DNA from: Branchipolynoe longqiensis
Lineage: Eukaryota > Annelida > Polychaeta > Phyllodocida > Polynoidae
Assembly: GCA_030323885.1 (NCBI GenBank)
Contig: CM059202.1
Coordinates: 44,968,849-45,032,848, forward strand
Direction of reading: 5' to 3'
Length of the DNA: 64,000 bases
The notes under the pieces were generated by a model. It made no database searches. It was not told the DNA's origin and saw nothing but the letters and a program-made list of their open reading frames with translations. Shown in pieces: positions 10,133-17,677 of this stretch. The number at the start of each line of letters is the position of its first letter. Positions within the stretch are counted from its first letter, which is position 1. Made by a program: the position numbers and the translations under genes.

Positions 10133-10360
10133 TCAGTTAACAGTAGAATATCACAACGCTGTATCAATCCAGCCTCATTTGCCAACTATCTCTTTGTATA
10201 ATTAGTATTTTGAATTTCTTAACAGCATTCTTGTATACTAGGAAAAATCCACCGCTGTTAAAACAGGTCGAAAAATCTACTTAATAAAAGCACTAACAAC
10301 ATGGGAATTCTCTCAGTAAGACAGGCGCCTCAGACACTCAGCCTATCACTCTGACCAATG
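10133..10360. repeat. long inverted repeat, left arm (partner 13972-14193)
   Basis: About 225 bases are nearly perfectly complementary to 13972-14193. Shared words include AGTATACAAGAATGCTGTTA and GGCGCCTGTCTTACTGAGAG, read on the 13972 side. The arms lie 3.6 kb apart and enclose TIR elements, tRNA-like repeats and the CBL exon. They are more likely two independent opposite insertions of one repeat than a single huge TIR transposon. Confidence 0.8.
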
Positions 10361-10666
10361 AAGTGGTCAGAGTGACAGTGCCCCCCCCCCCAAGTATTAC
10401 TCTGGAAGTGGCTACCTTTTCCATCCCGTCTGGGCCCAGTGGCGCAGTAAATGCTGCCACCTTGACCTCAAACTCACTATCTGACTCCTCCAAGAGCCGA
10501 ACAGCCTCAATGGGGGTGCCGTGGCACAATAGTCATCACCCCCCACCCCCAAACAATATATGAAAAGAACAAAGCATAAATAGTAATAAAGCATAGCTAA
10601 TTATAATATGTATAAATGAAGAACAAATACAAGTTTGTAGTAGTGACCACTAATCCATCATATATA

Positions 10667-11234
10667 GGGTATTCACGTGACATCACGAACCGGATGCGCG
10701 ACCATTGTGGCGATATCAACTAGTAAACATGCCGTAGAGTTTGCCTGTACGCACCATGGAAAATGTCTATTTCATTCAAAATTAATAGAAATTCGGAACC
10801 GTAACCTTATAAATTTAATATAATCTATTCGTTGAATATGTTTTCTATATGTGTACCAAGCGATTTGTTTTTAGGTGGTGTGGGTTTAGAGATATTTCAC
10901 TTTTTCTGTGTGAAGATTGCTCACGACCATTGACAATGCCTTGACTGGCTTGAGTTCGCTGGTAGGCGCAGTGCAAAACATTAGTTTTATTCAAGATTAA
11001 TAGAAATCCAGAACCCTAACCATATCAATTTAATATAATCTTATTGGTAAACATGTTTTCTATATGTGTACCAACCGATTTGTTTCTAGGTGGATTCGTT
11101 TTATAGATATTTCACTTTTTCTGTATGAAGATTGCTCATAGCCATTGAGTTTGCAGTGTGACAGTGTTTTATTATTGTGGTTACTAATGCCACAATGGCC
11201 GCACTTCCGCTTAGCGTGACGTCAGTGCATAGCC
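10667..11234. mobile_element. TIR element with shared AT-rich module
   Basis: The ends are imperfect inverted repeats: GGGTATTCACGTGACATCAC on the left against the complement of GTGACGTCAGTGCATAGCC on the right. They extend to ACCATTGTGG/CCACAATGG and are flanked by TATA. The interior holds two tandem copies of a ~190-bp module (AAATTTAATATAATCT, TTTCTATATGTGTACCAA, CACTTTTTCTGT). The same module sits inside the elements at 59835-60327 and 61471-62048, whose termini are different. There is no transposase. Confidence 0.75.
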
Positions 11235-11296
11235 TATATAGGGTTGTGTACTCTGATAAGCCTTGTTATTTATGGGTTATCTTATTGTATTAAACT

Positions 11297-11490
11297 ACTG
11301 TAATGGTCTGCACTGACCTCTCGGACAGTGAACCGCATAGACAGGTAGGCATGGGTAGTATGGTGGTATCAGGGAGCCTAGGTGGTGAAATGGTTAGCAC
11401 ACTGGCCCGGAATGCAAAGAGATGTGGGTTCGAGTCCCGCTCTAGGCGCAATACTTCCCATTTTCATCACTCCCATGACACTGGTGCCAT
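11297..11490 (+). repeat. tRNA-like composite repeat, copy 1
   Basis: The central 72 bases (~11378-11449) fold like a tRNA. A 7-bp acceptor stem (GCCTAGG/TCTAGGC), a GTG/CAC D stem around TAATGGTTAG-type loop sequence, and a GTGGG/CCCGC T stem with TTCGAGT loop are all present. The anticodon stem is only partly paired (about 3 of 5). The loop would show GGA, while the D arm looks Gln/Glu-like. There is no intron. Flanks (GGTCTGCACTGACCTCTC left, CCCATTTTCATCACTCCCATG right) are shared with the copies at 11615 and 36785. It is therefore a SINE-like or tRNA-derived repeat, not a functional tRNA gene. Confidence 0.7.
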
Positions 11491-11614
11491 GACCAGGATT
11501 CTGTAAAGCTATGCGCCGTATAGTTGTTGAACCTACCCTGTGTATGTATTTGTTAGTGAATTGCCTGTATGTTTGTAATTGTAAACATGAAAAGACTTAC
11601 AATTCCAGGGGGAC

Positions 11615-11795
11615 GAATGTAGTGGTCTGCACTGACCTCTCATGCAAGGAGATGCATAGACAGGTAGGCATGGGTAGTATGGTGATATCAGGAAGCCTAG
11701 GTGGTGTAATGGTTAGCACACTGGCCCGGAATGCAAAGAGATGTGGGTTCGAGTCCCGCTTTAGGCACAATATTTCCCATTTTCATAACTCCCAT
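11615..11795 (+). repeat. tRNA-like composite repeat, copy 2
   Basis: Direct repeat of copy 1 about 320 bases downstream, with the same flanks and tRNA-like core (GGTGGTGTAATGGTTAGCAC). The acceptor stem is identical and the T arm intact. Confidence 0.75.
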
Positions 11796-12230
11796 GACAT
11801 TACTTTGCTATTAATAGTATTATAGACTATTCGCTACTCTGTAATAGAGTAGGGAACCTCCCCCCTCCAAATAAATATTAAACATTCCCGATTCGTAATC
11901 AGGAGGATAGAAGCCCTAAACTTATCCACTCAAGCTTAATTATATGGAAGGAGTCAGGAGAGATTCAGAGAGGGGCGTTGGGTCAACCGAAAAAGTGTTG
12001 TTAGCTAAAGGGGAGTGCTGGTTAAATAGTGAGAAATCACGATCCAAGCCAGGTCCAAATCTCTGATGCAGCCAAGCGTGACTGCCACAATAACTCAAGC
12101 CAAGAAAGAAGACCCACCCTCACTCACTGCCTCAGAGGCTCAGTCACACACAGGGCTCACACGCACGGTGCCACGCCCCTCCCATGCACGGGCTTTGTCA
12201 CTGTGGCGCTTTTAATTAACCCATTTACTT
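11796..12230. other. intron or intergenic sequence, no feature seen
   Basis: On the minus strand this lies downstream of the CBL exon-1 splice donor, so it is probably the start of CBL intron 1. I found no second CBL exon in the leftward 12 kb. Confidence 0.5.
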
Positions 12231-12243
12231 TAGGCATACTCAC

Positions 12244-12782
12244 TTTTCAATGAAGGACTTTTTCCACCAGTCTGCGGCATCTGACTTAGTAATCCTAAAA
12301 GTATCTCCAGAAAAAGTGCCCGTCGGAAAGACTGCCTTCAGCTCGGCCAGCATGTGGCTGAATACAAGTGATAGTTTCGTCAGGCTTCTCCTGTAAGTCG
12401 AGCCCTCATCGAACATTTTGTCTTTTCCGTCCTTGAAGAGCTTGATCGTCTTTTTACACTTGTTCATCAAGTTCTCGATAAATATCCGGAAATATTCACA
12501 GTCGTTCAGGATGTGGAGACGTTCCTCGTATTTAGAGTAGACCAGCCGCAGGTGCTGGTAAGTGTCGGGTAGGATGTCCAAGATAAAGGGTGGACTGTTT
12601 TTAAGTGACATTCGCGGGTGCTGACATAACTTTACAACCTTGTCCATCAATTTCCAAGATTTCTCTATCGTTTTCCTATCTACCACAAGTTTTGGAGGTG
12701 CGACGGCCTCTGCAATTCGGCCCTGTAGCCTGGTAAATAGACTCTTGGCTGGGGCGTTACGGGTAACTCTCCCGGTCGCCAT
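12244..12782 (-). CDS. CBL: CBL E3 ubiquitin ligase, first coding exon
   Basis: CBL proteins ubiquitinate activated receptor tyrosine kinases and damp their signalling at the plasma membrane and endosomes. The exon encodes about 179 residues: a short basic N-terminus from the ATG at 12782 (context AAAATGGCG), then the four-helix bundle of the CBL N-terminal tyrosine-kinase-binding domain. Recognisable blocks are [47 protein letters not shown] and [15 protein letters not shown]. These are near-identical to vertebrate CBL/CBL-B at many positions. The frame runs into a consensus donor (GAAAA|GTGAGTATG, GT at 12243-12242), leaving phase 2, which fits the conserved K at this junction. The EF-hand, SH2 and RING parts are not in the window and must lie to the left or beyond. 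The ORF is intact with no stops. A processed copy is unlikely because the frame ends at a splice donor. Confidence 0.93.
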
Positions 12783-13060
12783 TTTGGATTTGAGAGTAAA
12801 TTGCTTACGACGTCCCGAGAATGGGCAGGCTTTTTACCCAGAGTGCCCTGCGGCATCAGTGTTGTGGGATACGACATCCGTCAGCCACCAGGGTACATGG
12901 TAAAGCAAACGTCAAACTGCTCGTAATAGTGTCAAATGAGTTTTGGAATATTTAACATGTCACTTGGCGATTTAAATAATGTAAATAGTATGGTTTTTAT
13001 CCTTCAGTACCATGTGCAACATCTATAATTACACATACCCGAACTTCCTCAATGGACACG
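12783..13060 (-). promoter_or_regulatory. CBL 5' flank
   Basis: By position this is the 5' UTR and/or promoter region upstream of the CBL start codon on the minus strand. I see no TATA box at a sensible distance and no defined element. The assignment is purely positional. Confidence 0.3.
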
Positions 13061-13063
13061 GCT

Positions 13064-13134
13064 ATTCGCACAGCGTCAGTGCGAATACTGGCATGTGGTG
13101 TCCTTATTCGCACAGCGGTCCTGTGCGAATAAGG
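13064..13134. repeat. two adjacent hairpins (TTCGCAC...GTGCGAA)
   Basis: 13102-13115 (CCTTATTCGCACAG) pairs perfectly with 13121-13134 across a 5-base loop, giving a 14-bp stem. A shorter 7-bp hairpin with the same TTCGCAC/GTGCGAA core lies at ~13065-13085. The motif GGCTATTCGCACAGCG recurs at 39293-39308. Function unknown; possibly the end of a small TIR element. Confidence 0.6.
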
Positions 13135-13689
13135 AATACACGTACTACTTATTCATACATCCATACACAATCTTCAGCTATTTCCTACCTCGGGAGGGCC
13201 GGAGGGTGATTTTTTTTAATATATATATTTTTTTACTTGGCTTGGGGAACTTCTTATTCATTAGGGAGGCATTTAAAAAAAAGGTAGTTCCTATCTCGGG
13301 AGGGGGAGGGGATTATTTTAATAATTTTGTTTGTATCTCTGAAAGGCGGGGGGAGGGGACTTTTTTTACTTTCCTTTTTAAACATAATTAGACACGATGG
13401 GTAGTGACTACGGTAGTTACTGAAACGGGGTTGATTTAAAAGCTTAGAACTTATTGGCTACTACTAGTTTGGTGCGTTGTTTAGGAAGTGTTTTTTCTGC
13501 TATTTTATTCATCTCTGTGGGGTTGGAAATTTAATCGAAATTGGGTTTGTCGATGATTATTTCCGACAATGCTGCTATTTTAGAAGGTACGCTAGACTTT
13601 ATTGATGGTATATCTGTGCCGTGTACAATGGGCAATTGTTCAGCTGAAACGGGAGAATTAGAAGCGTGGTCTAAATTTATGGCACAAGG
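13135..13689. other. no firm gene; purine-rich and T-rich stretches
   Basis: Contains GGGAGGGGGAGGGG runs (13200-13350) and poly-T. A 53-codon open frame (13553-13714) starts with ATG and runs through the following YR-element relic. It resembles nothing I recognise and could be chance. Confidence 0.4.
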
Positions 13690-13925
13690 TCTAGATTATG
13701 CATGTTGCCAGTAACATGATTAATTCACGACGTTGGAGACCATTTTAGTGTTGCTTAGTGAAATACCAAGTCGCGTTGACATGATATGCACGGGATGCAT
13801 ATACGTCATAGCATTGCTGTCACTAAGGGATCGAAGCTTCCTTGATACGACATAGCTAACGGCCTAGCACTCGCTATTGAAGCAGCAAGCCGGACGGATC
13901 GATTTCAAATATATTCCACCGTTAT
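13690..13925 (+). mobile_element. eroded terminus of an Ngaro-like YR retrotransposon
   Basis: The core CATGTT/GCCAGT/AACATG (13701-13718) followed by ATTAATTC closely matches the palindrome that starts the A repeats at 16239 and 22315. Downstream it keeps the same order of words seen in A1 (GTC-CTA-GGG-CGAA, TTCCT, then GGACGGATCG before ~13905), heavily diverged. No coding region of this older copy remains next to it. Inferred to be an A-type end of a related element. Confidence 0.5.
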
Positions 13926-13971
13926 AGGCAGTTCAGTGATAAAAAGAAAAACCACCCGTCCCACCCTTCAT

Positions 13972-14193
13972 TGGTCAGAGTGATAGGCTGAGTGTCTGAG
14001 GCGCCTGTCTTACTGAGAGAATTCCCACGTTGTTAGTGCTTTTATTAAGTAGATTTTTCGACCTGTTTTAACAGCGGTGGGTTTTTCCTAGTATACAAGA
14101 ATGCTGTTAAGAAATTCAAAATACTAATTATACAAAGAGATAGTTGGCAAATGAGGCTGGATTGATACAGCGTTGTGATATTCTACTGTTAAC
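13972..14193. repeat. long inverted repeat, right arm (partner 10133-10360)
   Basis: Reverse-complement partner of 10133-10360, starting TGGTCAGAGTGATAGGCTGA and ending TTCTACTGTTAACT. The near-identity of the arms suggests two recent copies of one repeat in opposite orientation. Confidence 0.8.
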
Positions 14194-14509
14194 TAAACAT
14201 GTTGCTGTGTGAATTCAAATCTGTCTGTAATGGAGGTTTACCACTGGAAGTTATTAATATAAAGTGCACCGCCACCTGTAAATATCGCTATTAGTATATT
14301 ATAGAAAGTAATGTTGTCTGAAGTGAAACAAGTAATGATGATATGTGATAAAAAACATGCCGTTCGCAGAAGAAAATTGTTGTAACTAGATGTTGGCTGG
14401 TATGTAACCGTTTACACAAATAATTTCTGAATACCAGAACCACTGGAATGGTGGCTTCATGTAATAAAGAGTTTGTTGCACTACTTCTGTCTCCATTGTC
14501 GTGAATTAG
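14194..14509. other. no recognisable feature
   Basis: AT-rich sequence between an inverted-repeat arm and a gag relic. It may be leader sequence of the latter. Confidence 0.4.
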
Positions 14510-14850
14510 AGAGGAAAATGAAGAACGTTTGTCTAATTTAAGGGAGAGGACATAATTAAGAGAAGATAGAGAAGAACGTAGGGAAGCACATGAGCTTTTG
14601 CAAGTTGAACATAGACAGCAAGAGGTACGAAATAGATCACTGAAAGGGTATGTTAAGTCTGTTCCCTTATTAGACGGGTCAGACAGAGGGGCGTTACACA
14701 ATTGGATAGACTTGATTGAGCGTATCGGGACTCTAGCCAATGTTTCAGACTTAAACATTATTCAGTTTGTTTTATCCAATGCAACAGGTACTTTGCATGA
14801 AGTTCTTTTCACTGCTTTTCAGCATAAAAATGCTAAGTCAATATGAGGAA
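14510..14850 (+). pseudogene. Gypsy gag relic related to the envelope element
   Basis: The plus-strand frame reads a charged coiled-coil-like region (EENEERLSNLRERT, a stop, then REERREAHELLQVEHRQQEV). A block follows, VPLLDGSDRGALHNWID...FVLSNATGTLHEVLF, that aligns with IATVDGSDLGVLRSWVE...FALSHSKGNLYEVIY in the gag at 46838-48235. An in-frame stop at ~14555, loss of frame after ~14846 and absence of pol make it a pseudogene. Gag would form the capsid of the retroelement particle. Confidence 0.65.
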
Positions 14851-15076
14851 AGAGCAAGTCTGGAACTCCTACTCCATGAGTTGGCTCTGGTACTCAATTC
14901 AATCAATGAATTCTTTTATTTTAACTCTCTGCAATGTATGTTTACAATAAACTGAGGTGATACAATAAATGCATACAAATTCCTTACAGACAGAAAGGAT
15001 CCCAGAAAAGTGATGCTTATCTAGCTGGTCTCCATGATGTGAATGAACAAGTGATGACAATAACAAATGATTAAAC

Positions 15077-15150
15077 TTAAAGTTGCATAGTCCGATGGTT
15101 TTGAGTTTCAGTCATTTTATGAGATAAATATGTCAGGTTGGTCATTATAA
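15077..15150 (-). mobile_element. end fragment of the TTAA TIR element
   Basis: TTAAAGTTGCATAGTCCGAT followed by GTTTTGAGTTTCAGTCATTT is the reverse complement of the right end at 2320-2390. The other end is not found nearby. Confidence 0.6.
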
Positions 15151-16238
15151 TTCATAACAAAAGACTGGACTGGGAATAAATTTATAATTTATTTACATCT
15201 TCAAGATTATTCGTAGTAGTATAGGTTTGTACAATCATTCATTTGTAAGTATACGTAAGTATTATACCACATGTCAGTATTAATCATATCTATAAATACA
15301 CACAGGCTAGTTTATTTATACACACAGTCAAAGTTCCGGGTTCGAATCAACCGAATACCTCTAACACTCAGCCCTAGTAGTCATATCATAAGTACAAGAG
15401 GGAGGGAGGGCGGAGAAGAAAGCCTAACAGGTGTTCACTGTATGATTGCCAGGACAAAGTGAGTTGCAGATCCTAAGTTTTTCACCTCTATATATACTAT
15501 GGGTTTCCTTGGAGATTATTTTTGATATTTGATATGATTGCTTGGAGACATGAACCCAGATGCACAATCCCAGGAACACAGATTTGAGATGAGTGGTTAT
15601 GGCAACGCATTCAATTTTGTTTACATTACTTTAGCAACATCAGTTTTGAATTGTCAGAAACACTCTATGTTGTGGGTTCAGTCATTTCAGCAGAGTTGTT
15701 TCGCAGTTTAATAAAGAACAATAGATAGGAATTAAATCCTAGTCTATGAATTACTGATGATTTATATAACATGCATAGATATATCTGGGTTTTCTAATTC
15801 TTTGAGATTGTCCACTAGCAGTTGGAGATCAACTTTGAATTTGTTTAATTTCTTTGTTTATAAATTTCAGCAGATAATTTGCAGCAAGGTATTTGATTTC
15901 TTTTTGAAACTACCAGACCATTATCTCTAGAATATGAGTTACCCAGTCTATTTATTTATATTACTTAGAAGCCCAATCCAGTCAGTAGACATAAGTTACT
16001 CTATGTATGAGAATTACTTGTGTTATTATGTAGCCAAAATGAATTTTATCTGGGTTCTCTAAATTTTTAGTTTGTTAACTTTGGATTTGGTAATTTCTTT
16101 GCTTATCAGCATATCCTACAAATTAAAGCGATATTTAATAAGCTCTATTTTGTGAGATTTTAACCCAGTTCTTCATTTCTAATTTGTACTGTTTGGCAAC
16201 CCAAGTAAGTCAGTAGATGTGAGGTGACCAATTGTTAT
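15151..16238. other. AT-rich flank of the Ngaro element, no gene seen
   Basis: No ORF, repeat family or terminal structure identified. This is the left flank of the Ngaro insertion, and its last bases before A1 (TTGTTAT) are the pre-insertion sequence. Confidence 0.5.
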
Positions 16239-16439
16239 GAATTAATCATGTTGCCGGTAACATGCGTAATTCAAAAGCTTGACTACAGGCCTGATATGCT
16301 GAATAACTATAGAGACAGTTCCTAGTGCGCGTCGCTAGGGGCGAAAGGTGACTTCCTGTAGAAGATTCAAAGCATAATTTCATTCACTACCTGTACTTCA
16401 ACGACGACGGATCGCTGACCATAAATACTGGAATTTCTT
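16239..16439 (+). repeat. Ngaro split repeat A1
   Basis: 201 bases repeated at 22315-22515. The first 34 bases are an inverted repeat: 14-base arms GAATTAATCATGTT and AACATGCGTAATTC (two central mismatched positions) around a 6-base spacer GCCGGT. It ends TACTGGAATTTCTT just before ORF1. Confidence 0.9.
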
Positions 16440-16441
16440 CT

Positions 16442-17677
16442 ATGATTGACAAGATGTCTCGATCAGGTCGGATGCGAAGTGAGGTCGGGAAGTATTCAAA
16501 GGCTCTGCTGAAATCTATGGAGTTAGCAGCGGATTCGGCATCTACTTCAACATGTCGGAGGTCGTTGGGTAGGCCAGCGTCATCATCGCGTATCCGGATG
16601 ACAGATCTGCAGTCATCTCCAATTGTGGTACCATCTGTGTCGGATCAAGGGACGTTGTTGGAGGAAATATCCCGTCTCCTTGATGCCAAGTTGGCTGCGT
16701 CGCAGGAGCCAATACTGGCCAGGATTATCTCACTGGAGGAGGATTCCATTGTACGTTCTGCATCCATGAATCAATCAGCTAGCGGCCATGGTGTGCATCT
16801 TGATGACGTGGTCGAGGAAGATGGTGTAACGGTTCTGCACACAAGGACGGCGACCCCGGTGCAGCTGGCACCGACGTGTAGTCATGTGAATTCAAGACAC
16901 TGTCCAACTGCGGATAAAGGTAATAAAACAACTGTTCTGTCGGCTGGTTGTTGTGCGTGTAACAGTACTGTAAAGAGGTCGGCATGCGACCAGTCCTTTA
17001 GTGACGATGCATCGGATAGTGAGGACGAAGTCATGCGTGAACTGATTCGTCGTGCTGGTAAAAAGGCTAAAATGTCGGGTAAATTGAAATTGTTGCCTCA
17101 TAAGTATGTTATCAGGAATGAAAAGAAGGGCAAGGTCGCGCAAGGCGAGGCAAAGTGGTTTGAGTATTTAACGGCGATACGGCGTATGATGAAGCGTGGT
17201 GATGTGCCAATAAGTTGGGTGCCGCATCTTGAAAATCACATTGACTCTATCCTGGATTTAGCTCACCATTATACGTGGCAAACATGCCTGGATTACAGTG
17301 AAAAGGTGTTTTCCATGATTGCTGACAGACGTCTTCCTGATGCTTGGGATAATGAAGCAAAAATAATTGATGTGCGTCGTGATGTTTGTGGACTGGGTAC
17401 TCGCGCGGAGACGTCATCTGATAAGTCTGCGCGAGATACCAGTAAATCGGACTATCGTAGAGGAGTGGACCCGCGCCCATGTATCATATGGAATAAGGGT
17501 AACTCGTGTGGTTTTGATGGTGATCACGGTGAGGGCAGTAGTCGGTTTCTGCACATCTGTTCGTATTGCGCATACAAACTACGCCGAAGGCATGCGCATA
17601 AGGAATCGGACTGTAAAACCAAGTTACGTGCTAAAGAGGTCGCTGTTGCTGGAGAGGATCGTCCCAAGAATTTTTGA
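16442..17677 (+). CDS. Ngaro ORF1, gag-like protein
   Basis: 411 codons, beginning 3 bases after A1. The N-terminal third is Ser/Arg-rich. Residues ~200-320 form a conserved-looking globular part (KYVIRNEKKGKVAQGEAKW, HLENHIDSILDLAHHYTWQ). The C-terminus (~345-395) is Cys/His-rich: CIIWNKGNSC, then HICSYC, then HKESDC, a zinc-finger arrangement seen at the end of Ngaro/DIRS ORF1. It probably packages element RNA. The ORF1 stop overlaps the ORF2 frame by a few bases at 17674-17677, where ORF2 has no ATG. ORF2 is therefore presumably made by frameshift or reinitiation. Alternative start codons within the first 10 residues are possible. Confidence 0.85.
   Translation: MIDKMSRSGRMRSEVGKYSKALLKSMELAADSASTSTCRRSLGRPASSSRIRMTDLQSSPIVVPSVSDQGTLLEEISRLLDAKLAASQEPILARIISLEEDSIVRSASMNQSASGHGVHLDDVVEEDGVTVLHTRTATPVQLAPTCSHVNSRHCPTADKGNKTTVLSAGCCACNSTVKRSACDQSFSDDASDSEDEVMRELIRRAGKKAKMSGKLKLLPHKYVIRNEKKGKVAQGEAKWFEYLTAIRRMMKRGDVPISWVPHLENHIDSILDLAHHYTWQTCLDYSEKVFSMIADRRLPDAWDNEAKIIDVRRDVCGLGTRAETSSDKSARDTSKSDYRRGVDPRPCIIWNKGNSCGFDGDHGEGSSRFLHICSYCAYKLRRRHAHKESDCKTKLRAKEVAVAGEDRPKNF

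Noticed and set aside
9974..10205. Polyproline/polyglycine ORFs around the C tracts at 10081-10109 and 10381-10391
   Set aside because: Homopolymer translation artefacts.
13553..13714. 53-codon ORF ending inside the YR-element relic
   Set aside because: Too short, no family resemblance, and it overlaps the palindromic terminus. Kept only as a remark.
10133..14193. A single large DNA transposon bounded by 225-bp inverted repeats
   Set aside because: The interior contains the CBL exon, unrelated TIR elements and a gag relic but no transposase. Two independent insertions are simpler.
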